Below, piece by piece: positions 8,894 through 17,389 of a stretch of DNA of 64,000 bases (its first letter is position 1; each line of letters opens with the position of its first letter). This stretch comes from JBGZFC01 sp041846575. Lineage in GTDB: Bacteria; Bacteroidota; Bacteroidia; Bacteroidales; Dysgonomonadaceae. The stretch covers positions 12,103 to 76,102 of the forward strand of contig JBGZFC010000049.1 of assembly GCA_041846575.1 (NCBI GenBank). The letters are read 5' to 3'. The position numbers and the translations under genes were made by a program. The notes beneath the pieces were generated by a model. The model saw only the letters and a list, made by a program, of their open reading frames with translations, did not search any database and was not told where the DNA came from.

Positions 8894-10458
8894 TCTTCCA
8901 ACAGTGTTATGTAGTTTTTATATTTTCCGATTTCTATCTTGAGTTCTTCTATCTCTTTTTCAATTTCTGTTTTTTCAGATTCGATCCATTCTTCATCATA
9001 TATTTTTTCTCTGTAGATAAAAGGGAACTCTGTTTCTAATTGCGATATTTGCGTCTCTAACGTTTTAATACTCTTTTCAAGTTTCTTTACAATATCTTCT
9101 AAATTGATAGATGCCAATTTGTCTGTTCTTATACCGTCGTTACTCAATATTAAAACAATCTGTTGCAAAACCTGCAAATCGGCAAGCTCATAAGCAGTTT
9201 GAGCTTGAAGGAACAGCTCTTTCATCTCTTCGGATAAATCGCCGTTTATATCCGGATGCAGACGTTTTACAACAAAATAGTATAGCTCTTTTATCTTTTT
9301 ACTATCTTCTTTTGACAGAAAACTGCCTGATAAAAACTCACTTGCAGCAGCAAGCCGCTCAGCTTCAGATTCTATTTGACTTTTGTACTCTTTAAACTGA
9401 GTATCCACTTTTGTTTTAACGGTTTTCAAGTCCGGAACTTCATTTCTGTTTATATATGCCTGCAACAACGATAACTTAAATTTCAATTGCTGAAGTTCTA
9501 TTGACAAACAGAAACTTTCATACTGCTTGTATCCTATTTTATTGAGATATAGTGCTGTCAGTAACTGTTTTTCGTGCTGAAGCATATTTTGCTTTTTCAA
9601 GAAAAGCTCTGAAAACCTGTTTCGTAAAAAAGTGTGGCGTTCTCTTAACTTCTTGGCATAATCACTTAAAGTAATATCGGTTGAACTACCGTCGATTTTA
9701 CTTCTGAAGAGCAATAAAGTGTTCCGCATCTCTTTAGTCAGATAACTTTCAGCCTTTTCTGCCAACTCTTCCGGGATTCCATAATAAGCTTCGGCAATAC
9801 TTCCCGTTATGGCGGCAATTGTATCGCTGTCTCCACCGATTGAAACTGCCATGCGAATTGCACTTTCGAAATCAAAACTTTCAAGAAAACAGATAATTGC
9901 TTGAGGAACGGTTACTTGACATGTTTCATTAAAAGTGTTTATTTTGCGAATATCTTCATAGGTTTGATTTAAATCATAACCGTAAAGTTCCTGCACTTTT
10001 TGGGCTATCGAGTCTTTGCTCGTATTAGTTCGCGCAAGATAGATACAGTGTGCCACACATTGAGCACCTTTTATTCCTTCCGGGTGATTGTGAGTGCATT
10101 CGGCACTTTTCTTGGCTTCTACCAATACCTCTTTTTCAGAATCGAAAAGCCACCCACAAGGCGAAACACGCATCGCCGAACCGTTCCCATAACTGCCATA
10201 AGGTTTTGGATTGTCCGATTGCACCCAACGGGCGAAAGATGCACCATAACCACCTTTTGGATACGGATATTTTTGACACCAATAGCGGATGGCATCTTCA
10301 TAGCTCACATTATTTAATATTGCATCGGCAACTGCTACCGTGCAAATGGTGTCATCTGTGAAGTTGCAATCTTCGGGGAACAGTTCGAAGTTGTAATTCT
10401 TAGTATTGTTGAATTCGTAAGTTGAGCCTATAATATCTCCTGTAATTGCACCAAGCAT
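8878..10458 (-). CDS. ADP-ribosylglycohydrolase (DraG-like) fused to a DnaJ-like domain
   Basis: 526 residues. Residues 1-250 are an ADP-ribosyl-acceptor hydrolase fold with the metal-binding motifs GDIIGS (7-12), FTDDT (33-37) and GGDSDT (208-213), plus GNGSAMR (91-97); all expected acidic ligands are present. A helical linker rich in Glu and Lys follows (about 255-380). At 385-435 lies a J-domain-like segment with an HPD tripeptide at 401-403 in RLHPDING, followed by a helix. The remaining C-terminus is coiled coil. The N-terminus should remove ADP-ribose from protein or another acceptor; the HPD motif suggests contact with DnaK. Substrate is unknown. It is co-transcribed with tcdA upstream (14-base gap) and overlaps the HIRAN gene downstream. 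Confidence 0.85.
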   Translation of the reverse strand: MLGAITGDIIGSTYEFNNTKNYNFELFPEDCNFTDDTICTVAVADAILNNVSYEDAIRYWCQKYPYPKGGYGASFARWVQSDNPKPYGSYGNGSAMRVSPCGWLFDSEKEVLVEAKKSAECTHNHPEGIKGAQCVAHCIYLARTNTSKDSIAQKVQELYGYDLNQTYEDIRKINTFNETCQVTVPQAIICFLESFDFESAIRMAVSIGGDSDTIAAITGSIAEAYYGIPEELAEKAESYLTKEMRNTLLLFRSKIDGSSTDITLSDYAKKLRERHTFLRNRFSELFLKKQNMLQHEKQLLTALYLNKIGYKQYESFCLSIELQQLKFKLSLLQAYINRNEVPDLKTVKTKVDTQFKEYKSQIESEAERLAAASEFLSGSFLSKEDSKKIKELYYFVVKRLHPDINGDLSEEMKELFLQAQTAYELADLQVLQQIVLILSNDGIRTDKLASINLEDIVKKLEKSIKTLETQISQLETEFPFIYREKIYDEEWIESEKTEIEKEIEELKIEIGKYKNYITLLEEWNPE

Positions 10459-10472
10459 ATTGTTTCCTTTTT

Positions 10473-11240
10473 TTATAGTTGTTTTTCAACAACCGATTTA
10501 TTCACATCCCAAATTACCATCCCGCTCAACGTAAATCCGAAAATAGCGGTAATATGTACTAATGAGCCGTTAATGGTGGGTTTATGAAAGAGCGTGGTTT
10601 TATCGTTGTTTTTTTCTGAAAGTTGAGCCGCTTTATTCTCAAAAATTTCTTCGCTGTAAACACACATAATCTTTTTGTGTGGTTTTTCTCCTTTGCGAAA
10701 TCGTTGTCGAAGGGCAGAGGCAAGACGACATCCTTTTACTTTCCAAAAATCGGTGACTTTAATTTGTTGCGAATCAATTTTTAAAGCTGCACCCATCGAT
10801 GAAAAAACGGTTGCCGAGGTTTTAGATGCAGCGAGCAACAAGTGTGCTTTATGTTGCAGTGTATCTATAGCATCTATAATATAATCATACTGTTCCAAAC
10901 GGAACGATTCAGAACTCTCTTCTCTATAAATTTCAGCAATAGCGGTTATTTTGGCTTCGGGATTAATCTCTTGAAGGCGTTTTTTCAGTACATCTACTTT
11001 CAGTAGTCCGACTGTTGTGGTAGTTGCCGGTAATTGCCGGTTAATATTAGATGGCGCAACATAGTCGGCATCTACAATGGTTAGTTGTGTGATGCCGCTT
11101 CTAATCAATCCTTCGGCGCACCAACTGCCTACACCGCCTAAACCAAACAGTATAACTTTTTTCGATTGCAGTGTCTGCATGGCTTCCGAACCGATAACCA
11201 ACTCCGTGCGTGAAAATATTTCGTTGGATTTGAATTGCAT
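10473..11240 (-). CDS. tcdA: TcdA/CsdL tRNA threonylcarbamoyladenosine dehydratase
   Basis: 255 residues of the ThiF/MoeB/E1-like family. The nucleotide-binding motif GLGGVG is at 33-38, followed by an Asp at about 57 and NINRQL at 65-70, as expected for ATP contacts. The C-terminal part contains the TcdA-type stretch around RLASALRQRFRKG. The enzyme uses ATP to cyclise t6A37 of ANN-decoding tRNAs to ct6A. TsaC/Sua5, which starts t6A synthesis, is encoded at 51.1 kb in the same window but is not linked. It is the first gene of a three-gene minus-strand unit. The start ATG is supported by a promoter 15 bases upstream. Confidence 0.93.
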   Translation of the reverse strand: MQFKSNEIFSRTELVIGSEAMQTLQSKKVILFGLGGVGSWCAEGLIRSGITQLTIVDADYVAPSNINRQLPATTTTVGLLKVDVLKKRLQEINPEAKITAIAEIYREESSESFRLEQYDYIIDAIDTLQHKAHLLLAASKTSATVFSSMGAALKIDSQQIKVTDFWKVKGCRLASALRQRFRKGEKPHKKIMCVYSEEIFENKAAQLSEKNNDKTTLFHKPTINGSLVHITAIFGFTLSGMVIWDVNKSVVEKQL

Positions 11241-11254
11241 TTTTATCTTTTTTA

Positions 11255-11284
11255 CAAAAATAATAGATTTCGGTTAATCACAAA
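11255..11284 (-). promoter_or_regulatory. Promoter for the tcdA - glycohydrolase - HIRAN unit
   Basis: On the minus strand a -7 box TATTTTTG (11262 to 11255) is preceded by TTTG (11284 to 11281) with an 18-base spacer, close to the Bacteroidetes TTTG-N19-21-TAnnTTTG consensus. Transcription would begin about 7 bases after the box, leaving a leader of under 10 bases before the tcdA ATG at 11240. Confidence 0.55.
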
Positions 11285-11427
11285 ACAAACAGGAAGATTT
11301 TGTGAGAGGGAGACTCAGAGGGTGCGAGAGGAGGAGACTGCGTAACTTGGAGAGAGTAATTTGTCAATTTATTAATATTGCTGTCCGATAGGAAACATTG
11401 TATCGCCTGAATAAACTAAATCTCCAT

Positions 11428-11560
11428 AACCGCATGCAAACGAGGAACGAGAGCTGCTTGTGGTAAACGTTTTATCTAAAACTTCTGCCTAACAAGGTTT
11501 ACAAAGCAATTGGGTACAGCAACCAGCGGCTCAAAGTTCGTTTGTTGCATTTATGTGACA
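11428..11560 (-). repeat. Diverged copy of the structured repeat at 36.35-36.52 kb
   Basis: Positions 11431-11468 read CGCATGCAA, then AGAGC, GCTT and GGTAAAC, matching the reverse complement of 36478-36517 at about 27 of 38 bases including both ends. Downstream fragments (GGGTACA, GTTCGTTTG followed by GCA and TTATG) match further along the same element. TGCTT...GTAAAC can pair with GTTTACAAAGCA at 11498-11509, so this copy also folds. No identity with a named element is claimed. Confidence 0.45.
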
Positions 11561-11597
11561 TTAAACAACGAGATAAACCGACTTGTAGCGGTAATCT

Positions 11598-11708
11598 CTT
11601 AGTATCTTGTGTGTTTCCTTCTTCCAATCTCACTTCTATATAAACAGATTTCTCACTGCGTTCGAAATGACAGGGATAACAAGCGGCATTCTCAACTCCG
11701 AACTATAG
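11598..11708 (+). repeat. About 110-base dispersed repeat, copy A
   Basis: This stretch and the reverse complement of 24091-24199 align over their whole length; in the 72-base core there are only 4 differences. It contains the shorter motif GCGTTCGAAATGACAGGG that recurs at several other spacers. No open reading frame lies in it. It ends at CTATAG and begins at CTTAGTATC. Confidence 0.8.
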
Positions 11709-11764
11709 ATTCGGCACTGCAACCAATCACTATATGTGGTTTGTTGCGTTGATAGACGAAAGAA

Positions 11765-11803
11765 AAAAGACCCAACAGGTTTTAAAAACCTATAAGGTCT
11801 TTT
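11765..11803 (-). terminator. Terminator of the rubrerythrin gene
   Basis: Nested hairpin: outer arms AAAAGACC (11765-11772) and GGTCTTTT (11796-11803), inner arms AGGTTT (11777-11782) and AAACCT (11786-11791). On the minus strand it is followed by a run of T residues. It lies about 50 bases beyond the rubrerythrin stop. Confidence 0.8.
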
Positions 11804-11851
11804 GTATTAATTCATAAGGTATATGAAAACTCCCGAATATCAGCTAACCGA

Positions 11852-12430
11852 CTAATAATATTTGTCGTTTTTAGGTTCGAAATAGGTTTGCGGATGTAAG
11901 CAAGCGGGACATGTTTTGGGTGCTGTTTTGCCCACATGAACATATCCGCAGTTACGACATTGCCACTCGATTGCTTGGTCGCGAGAGAATACAGTTTCGT
12001 CTTTCACACGTTGCAACAGTTTCAAATAGCGTTCTTCGTGAATTGCTTCGGCTCTTGCAATCATACGGTACATTGTGGCTATTTCTTTAAATCCTTCTTC
12101 TTCGGCAATATCAGCAAACATCGGATAAAGTTCTACCCACTCTTCGTTTTCTCCGGCAGCAGATGCTTCCAAGTTTTCAGCAGTAGTGCCGATAACACCT
12201 GCCGGATATGTTGCTGTAATTTCAAGCATTCCGCCTTCAAGATATTTAAACATACGTTTTGCATGCTCTTTTTCTTGTTCTGCAGTTTCCATAAAAATAG
12301 CTGCAATTTGTTTATAGCCTTCTTTGTCGGCAACTTTCGCAAAATAGGTGTAGCGCATTCTGGCTTGCGATTCTCCGGCAAACGACTTCATCAGATTTTG
12401 TTCTGTACGAGTTCCTTTAATACTTTTCAT
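11852..12430 (-). CDS. rbr: Rubrerythrin
   Basis: 192 residues, the standard length. The N-terminal ferritin-like diiron domain has the expected ligands: Glu20 in FAGESQARMRY, Glu53 and His56 in EQEKEH, Glu97, and Glu128 with His131 in ARAEAIHE. The C-terminal rubredoxin-like domain binds one iron through Cys158, Cys161, Cys174 and Cys177. The protein reduces hydrogen peroxide in the cytoplasm of anaerobes, taking electrons from rubredoxin or an NADH oxidoreductase. An upstream in-frame start would add 15 residues; the ATG at 12430 is chosen because rubrerythrins begin MKSIKGT. It is flanked by spacers on both sides, so it is probably monocistronic. Confidence 0.96.
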   Translation of the reverse strand: MKSIKGTRTEQNLMKSFAGESQARMRYTYFAKVADKEGYKQIAAIFMETAEQEKEHAKRMFKYLEGGMLEITATYPAGVIGTTAENLEASAAGENEEWVELYPMFADIAEEEGFKEIATMYRMIARAEAIHEERYLKLLQRVKDETVFSRDQAIEWQCRNCGYVHVGKTAPKTCPACLHPQTYFEPKNDKYY

Positions 12431-12474
12431 AAACGTTGTTTTTTTAATAATTGTGATTAAAAAATATGTTTTCA

Positions 12475-12482
12475 CAAAGATA
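12475..12482 (-). promoter_or_regulatory. -7 box (TATCTTTG) for rubrerythrin
   Basis: TATCTTTG on the minus strand is a perfect TAnnTTTG match, 44 bases before the chosen ATG. It overlaps the alternative upstream start at 12475, which supports the shorter protein. No -33 box at normal spacing was found. Confidence 0.5.
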
Positions 12483-13004
12483 CAAATTTAGAGATATTAA
12501 GAGTATGTTGAGTAACAAACACGCTTAATTTATAATATTTCTAAATAATACCTATAATATGGGAACGTTTAAATCTCTGATGGATTTTTGAGCCTTTCTT
12601 TATGAGTGATGAATGATTGGTGTATCCCAACATTGGCACATTTGCAATTAACAAATAGTAATAACTCGGAATTAGTAACTTATTCTGTCTTTCAAAAAAC
12701 ACGCGAAAGGATTCAGATGAAAAATACTTAGCATTCTTTGCGATTTCCTTTGTGAACTTTGCGTGAAACCTTTGAACAAAAATAATTAATATGGGTTGGT
12801 GGGCGTTCTCTCAACTCGTAACATGGAACTATCAAAACAGATTTCCCTCTGCGTTCGAAATGAGAGTGAATGATTTTCGGCACTCCCAACATTGACACAT
12901 TATCACATTAGTATATTGCCACATTAGTCTTGTATCTTGTTTTTTTAAAATAAAAATGTTTAGCGGACAGCATAAGATATTGTTGCTTAAGACTTAATAA
13001 AGCA
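12483..13004. other. 522-base spacer with short tandem arrays and repeat fragments
   Basis: No gene is seen. The spacer holds two 8-bp tandem arrays (12630-12653 and 12889-12928), a TTTGCGATTT...GCGTGAAAC repeat (12736-12769) that recurs at 54.3 kb, a GTTCGAAATGA repeat (12838-12866) and a copy of the TTTA(T/G)CGGACAGCA repeat near 12956-12972. Confidence 0.65.
12889..12928 (+). repeat. Five-unit 8-bp tandem array (ACATTnnC type)
   Basis: Consecutive octamers read ACATTGAC, ACATTATC, ACATTAGT, ATATTGCC, ACATTAGT. A related array ACATTGGC, ACATTTGC, AATTAACA lies at 12630-12653, and another of five units is at 50949-50988. The period is visible directly in the sequence. Confidence 0.75.
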
Positions 13005-14876
13005 TCACACAAATTCGCTCAATTCGAGCCAACGCAGAGTTTTTTCGTCAATCAGTTCGATAACTTTCGAAATTCGGTTAGATTTTTCTATCAATTCATC
13101 GGTATTTAGACTACCTGACGAGAGTAGCGAAGTAAGGTCCTCTTTTTCAGACTCCAATTGAGAAATTTCGATTTCCAACTTTTCGAACTCCTGTTTCTCT
13201 TTGAATGTAAGTTTTGTTTTTTCGGTATTTTTCGGTTTGGTGTGTTGTCCCGGTTGTTTTGTGGCTTTTAGTTCTTCGGACGTTTTTTTGTCGTCCAACG
13301 TTTTCCAATCTCTATATTGAGTGTAGTTACCCGGAAAGTTTTGAATTTCGCCATTACCGTGAAAAACAAGCAGATTGTCCACTACCTTATCCATGAAATA
13401 TCGGTCGTGCGAAATCACAATCAAGCAACCTTTAAAATCTTTCAAATACTCTTCCAAAATATTGAGCGTTACTATATCTAAGTCGTTTGTAGGCTCATCG
13501 AGAATAAGGAAATTGGGATTTTTAATCAGCACTGTACAAAGATATAGACGCCTTTGTTCGCCACCGCTTAATTTATATACAAAATCGTGTTGCTTTGAGG
13601 GTGAAAACAAAAAATGTTGTAAAAACTGCGATGCCGTCAATCGGACTCCGTTACCCAAATCTATCACTTCGGCAATATCTTGCACCACATCTATCACTTT
13701 TGTTTGTTCGTCAAACTGCAATCCATCTTGACTATAATAACCAAAATTTACGGTTTCGCCTATGTCGAATTTTCCGGAATCGGGACTCTCCAATCCGAGC
13801 AGCATTTTCACAAACGTACTTTTTCCCGTACCGTTGTTGCCCACGATACCCATTTTTTCATAACGCGAAAATGTATAGTTGAAATTGTCGGTAATCTTTA
13901 TATCTCCAAAGTTTTTTGAAATATTTTGTGCTTCAAATATCTTTTTCCCGATGTAAGCACCTTTTGCCGCGAGGCGAATTTGGTTGTCCTCTCTTCGTTT
14001 TTTGGCTCTTTCTTCCAATTCGTAAAAGGCATCGATGCGCGATTTTGCTTTCGTGGCACGTGCTTGCGGTTGTCGCCGCATCCATTCCAGCTCTTTTCGA
14101 TATATATTTTTGGCACTTTCGGTTTCAGCATTTTGGGCAGCTATTCGTTCGTCTCGTTTTTCCAAATAGTAGGCATAATTGCCCTTGTATTGATAAATCT
14201 GTTTTTCATCAATTTCGATCATTTGCGAGCAAACACGGTCTAAGAAATAGCGGTCGTGGGTAACCATCAGAAGGCTTATGTTCGAGCGTGAGAGATATCC
14301 TTCCAACCACTCTACCATCTCCAAATCGAGGTGGTTAGTTGGCTCATCCAGTATAACGAGTTCCGGCTCGGCTATAAGAGTGTTTGCCAAAGCGATTCGC
14401 TTGAGTTGTCCGCCCGAAAGTTCACCTATTTTCTGATTGAGTCTAACAATCTTTAATTGACTCAAAATCTGCCTGATGCGCTGTTCATAATCCCAAGCGT
14501 TGAGCAAATCCATTTTTGCCATAATTTCGTCCAATCCTTCATGACTGGACGATGATATAATCTCTTCGTATCGGGCAATAGTTTTCACAACATCGTTATC
14601 TACCGCAAAACAGGCTTCGAGCACCGTAAGTTGCGGGTCAAATTGCGACATCTGGCTTAAATATGCAAATCGGATATCGTTTCTAAAAACCACCCTTCCG
14701 CTATCATACGGCTCTTTTCCCGATATAATGTTTAGCAGCGTCGTTTTTCCGGTGCCGTTTTTGGCAATTAAGCCTATTTTATCTCCTTCGGCAATTCCGA
14801 AAGAGATGTCTCGAAACAGTAATAAATCGCCAAAGCTTTTCGTTAAAGAGTCTATTTGAAGTAGAGGATTTGCCAT
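13005..14876 (-). CDS. ABC-F family ATPase (Uup/Ettr-like)
   Basis: 623 residues with two ABC ATPase domains in one chain and no membrane segments, the ABC-F arrangement. Domain 1 has Walker A GLIAKNGTGKTTL near 35, LSGGQLKRIALA near 162 and a Walker B ending DEPTNHLDL. Domain 2 has GIVGNNGTGKSTF near 355, LSGGEQRRLYL and DEPTNDLDI. A charged linker (Arg-rich, RRQPQARATKAKSR) joins them and a coiled-coil C-terminal domain resembles Uup. ABC-F proteins act on ribosomes or, for Uup, on branched DNA. The upstream in-frame ATG at 14906 would add 10 residues; MANPLLQIDSLTKSFG is the normal family beginning. Exact subfamily is uncertain. Confidence 0.9.
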   Translation of the reverse strand: MANPLLQIDSLTKSFGDLLLFRDISFGIAEGDKIGLIAKNGTGKTTLLNIISGKEPYDSGRVVFRNDIRFAYLSQMSQFDPQLTVLEACFAVDNDVVKTIARYEEIISSSSHEGLDEIMAKMDLLNAWDYEQRIRQILSQLKIVRLNQKIGELSGGQLKRIALANTLIAEPELVILDEPTNHLDLEMVEWLEGYLSRSNISLLMVTHDRYFLDRVCSQMIEIDEKQIYQYKGNYAYYLEKRDERIAAQNAETESAKNIYRKELEWMRRQPQARATKAKSRIDAFYELEERAKKRREDNQIRLAAKGAYIGKKIFEAQNISKNFGDIKITDNFNYTFSRYEKMGIVGNNGTGKSTFVKMLLGLESPDSGKFDIGETVNFGYYSQDGLQFDEQTKVIDVVQDIAEVIDLGNGVRLTASQFLQHFLFSPSKQHDFVYKLSGGEQRRLYLCTVLIKNPNFLILDEPTNDLDIVTLNILEEYLKDFKGCLIVISHDRYFMDKVVDNLLVFHGNGEIQNFPGNYTQYRDWKTLDDKKTSEELKATKQPGQHTKPKNTEKTKLTFKEKQEFEKLEIEISQLESEKEDLTSLLSSGSLNTDELIEKSNRISKVIELIDEKTLRWLELSEFV

Positions 14877-14893
14877 AATGGTAAATTTTCCTG

Positions 14894-14901
14894 CAAAATT
14901 A
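14894..14901 (-). promoter_or_regulatory. -7 box (TAATTTTG) for the ABC-F gene
   Basis: TAATTTTG on the minus strand fits TAnnTTTG and lies 17 bases before the ATG at 14876, implying a leader of about 10 bases. This also argues against the longer ORF starting at 14906. Confidence 0.5.
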
Positions 14902-14953
14902 TACAAAAAAGCCTGTTTTAACGTTCTCTAATCATATATAAAAGCTTAAAATA

Positions 14954-16426
14954 TTGTCGGAAAGAGATAATTCATACAAACACATTCTTAAAGCGGTTGG
15001 ACTTTTCGGTAGTTCGCAGGTTATACAGATTCTTACAGGCATTATCCGCACAAAGGTTATTGCCGTGGTTTTGGGTGCCGTGGGATTCGGACTTATAAGC
15101 GTTTTGCAAAATATTATCCAAATTTTTACAACATCAGGAGTGTTCGGTTTCGATACCGGCAGCGTAAGACGTATTGCCATAGAAAAAGATAATAGCAATA
15201 GACTTTCATTTATTGCTTCGGTAACAAAAAAATGGTTTTTATGGTTTGCATTTTTGGCTTCGTCTGTATGTTTAATATTCTGTTATCCAATCAGTTTATG
15301 GGCTTTTGATGACAGCAGCTATGCCATAAAAATAGCATTTTTATCCATCTCTGTTTTATTTGCAATTTTAGGTAAAGGATATTACTCCATATTACAAGGG
15401 ACTAATAGAGTTAGTTCTATGGTAAAAGTATCTATTTTTGGCAATATCTTATCCCTTGCATTGTCAATTCCTCTTTATCTGTTATTTGGAATAAACGGTA
15501 TAATTCCCTCGTTAATAATATTCAGTGTTTTGCAATTCTTTTTTGCTTGGCGATATGTGTCGTATATGCGTATCGGGTTGGTTAAAGTTTCTTTGCGAGA
15601 AGCTTGGCATTCGGGTAAAAAGACATTACGTCTTGGAATTGCAATTATGATTTCATCTCTTGCCAACACGTTGACAATGTTCTTGTTGCGTGTTTTTATT
15701 ATTGATGAAATAGATATGGCGGCTGCCGGGCTGTTTCAAGCTGTATGGACTATCAGTAATACATATATGTTGTTGGTTCTCAACTCTATGAGTGCAGATT
15801 ACTTTCCACGTTTAAGTGCTGTGTCTAATGACAACTCTTTGGTAAGAAAGGCGATAGATGAACAAACATACGTGGTTATAAATATTATTACGCCAATCGT
15901 AATTCTTGTTATGATTTTTGGCAAGCAGATTCTCAATATCTTGTACTCTTCTGAGTTTGTGATGATTAGTGATTTGCTGAATCTGCAACTGTTGGGAACT
16001 TTCCTGAAAGTTGCATCGTGGCCCATGGCATTTATATTATTGGCAAAGGGTAAAAGATTCCATTTTATATTTTCCGAAATATCGTTTTTTCTGGTCTATT
16101 TCTTACTTACCTATTTCTTATTTCCTGCTTTAGGCTTAAATGCTACAGGTGTGGGTTATTTGGCGGCTTACATTTACTATTTCATCGTTATAGTTTTATA
16201 TGCCAAAAACATTTCAAATTATCATTGGAATAGAGATAATCTGAAATTGGTATCTATCTCATCAATCTTCATCTTAGTGGCTTTTTCTGTTGCCTATTTG
16301 AGTGATTTGCCCAAATTTATTATTGGTGCAATACTTATAATTATTTCGGGGTATTACTCTATTATTAATTTGAATAAAATAATTGATGTTAAGGCATTTA
16401 TTAACAAGCTAATCCGTAGAGAGTAG
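14954..16426 (+). CDS. Wzx-like polysaccharide flippase (MOP superfamily)
   Basis: 490 residues with roughly 12-14 hydrophobic helices, beginning with the typical oligosaccharide flippase N-terminus (SSQVIQILTGIIRTKVIAVVLGA). Such proteins move undecaprenyl-linked glycan units across the inner membrane. The reading frame has a stop at 14939-14941 and the first ATG-coded Met is far inside, so translation must begin at the TTG at 14954 or the ATA just before it; TTG is chosen. The gene opens a small glycan locus with three glycosyltransferases at 16.4-19.5 kb, although these lie partly on the other strand. The next gene converges 24 bases after its stop. Glycan identity is unknown. Confidence 0.88.
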   Translation: MSERDNSYKHILKAVGLFGSSQVIQILTGIIRTKVIAVVLGAVGFGLISVLQNIIQIFTTSGVFGFDTGSVRRIAIEKDNSNRLSFIASVTKKWFLWFAFLASSVCLIFCYPISLWAFDDSSYAIKIAFLSISVLFAILGKGYYSILQGTNRVSSMVKVSIFGNILSLALSIPLYLLFGINGIIPSLIIFSVLQFFFAWRYVSYMRIGLVKVSLREAWHSGKKTLRLGIAIMISSLANTLTMFLLRVFIIDEIDMAAAGLFQAVWTISNTYMLLVLNSMSADYFPRLSAVSNDNSLVRKAIDEQTYVVINIITPIVILVMIFGKQILNILYSSEFVMISDLLNLQLLGTFLKVASWPMAFILLAKGKRFHFIFSEISFFLVYFLLTYFLFPALGLNATGVGYLAAYIYYFIVIVLYAKNISNYHWNRDNLKLVSISSIFILVAFSVAYLSDLPKFIIGAILIIISGYYSIINLNKIIDVKAFINKLIRRE

Positions 16427-16450
16427 ATAAACTTTTATTCTTGTGTGTGA

Positions 16451-17389
16451 TTATTTGGAATTTAAAAGATAAAATAGTCGCCAAACACCTCTTCCTCCCA
16501 TTATTTTATAATTGTATGACAACTTGAATAGTCCTCTTTTTTTTGCAGGAATATTTGATAATATTTCGGATAACCACTGCTTGCTTATATCTTTTTCTCC
16601 TTCAAGATACAAATCTCCGGCTATGATTAATTTTTTAAACCAAATGGCAAGCAGCAGTTGGTTTTTGTTTTTCAAGTCAGATTCTCGTAATATGTCGGCA
16701 GCTACATTTATAGAGTGCGATATGTCTTGATGCGATTGCGAAAAACCTGTTCCCGAAATGCTCTCTTCGTGCATAAGATAGTTGTCGAGCGTCGGTTTTT
16801 TTATCCATTTCACTCTGTCTGTTTTCATCAGTAATCTGATACCCAATTCCCAATCTTGCCATCTGAAAAGAGACTCATTCCATCCGCCAACTTCTCTTAC
16901 GAGGCTTGTTCTGATAATCGTAGCAAGAGTGGAGAGGTAACCGGTAAGTATGTGCTTGTCAAGTCTGTTTGAGAAAATTTTGATTCTTGGCTTTACTTTT
17001 TTGTTGGGATGCGTAATGTCGAACGTTATTCCAATAATGTCTGCCAAAGGATTCTCTTTTATTGTTTGCGCGATTTTATCCATTTTGAAGGGGTACATCT
17101 CGTCGTCGGAATCGTAAAACGATACAAATTCGCCGGTTACAAGGCTAAGACCTTTATTACGAGCGGCGTTTGCCCCTTTTTTTGTTTCACTTGCGACAAC
17201 TATTTCGAAAGAGTCGGAGTTGTGTTTTTCTTTGAAATCGTTGCAAATAGTTAGCGAAGAATCGGACGAATTGTTATCTACAATAATCAGTTGCAATGGT
17301 CTGTATGTCTGATTTTTAACAGATTGCAACGTACGAAGTAAAATTTTCTCGCGATTGTATATCGGTATTACAATACTTATTTTTGACAC
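16451..17389 (-). CDS. Family 2 glycosyltransferase
   Basis: 312 residues from the GTG at 17389. It begins ISIVIPIYNREK, and has VDNNSSD near 50 and FYDSDDEMYP near 100, the GT-A nucleotide-sugar and metal site of GT2 enzymes. A W-Q-D-W-E motif in the acceptor region is also typical. It should transfer one sugar in building the locus glycan, at the cytoplasmic face. The start is decided by AAGGAGG five bases upstream of this GTG, unusual in Bacteroidetes; the ATG at 17428 would add 13 residues that overlap the upstream gene and precede the first beta strand. With the GTG start it still overlaps the upstream GT2 gene by 13 bases, indicating translational coupling. Confidence 0.88.
   Translation of the reverse strand: MSKISIVIPIYNREKILLRTLQSVKNQTYRPLQLIIVDNNSSDSSLTICNDFKEKHNSDSFEIVVASETKKGANAARNKGLSLVTGEFVSFYDSDDEMYPFKMDKIAQTIKENPLADIIGITFDITHPNKKVKPRIKIFSNRLDKHILTGYLSTLATIIRTSLVREVGGWNESLFRWQDWELGIRLLMKTDRVKWIKKPTLDNYLMHEESISGTGFSQSHQDISHSINVAADILRESDLKNKNQLLLAIWFKKLIIAGDLYLEGEKDISKQWLSEILSNIPAKKRGLFKLSYNYKIMGGRGVWRLFYLLNSK

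Larger units (their letters stand above)
11241..11851. other. 611-base spacer filled with repeat fragments
   Basis: No gene is seen here. The stretch holds the tcdA promoter, a purine-rich segment, one copy of the TTGCTGTCCGATA repeat (11371-11390), a diverged copy of the structured repeat found at 36.4 kb (11428-11560), a 110-base repeat that recurs inverted at 24.1 kb (11598-11708) and the rubrerythrin terminator (11765-11803). Confidence 0.7.

Noticed and set aside
9111..10361. Several antisense frames over the ADP-ribosylglycohydrolase gene
   Set aside because: They are shadows of a gene with intact catalytic motifs and have no family resemblance.
12630..12928. CRISPR array
   Set aside because: The repeats are only 8 bases with no spacers between them, and no cas genes are in the window.
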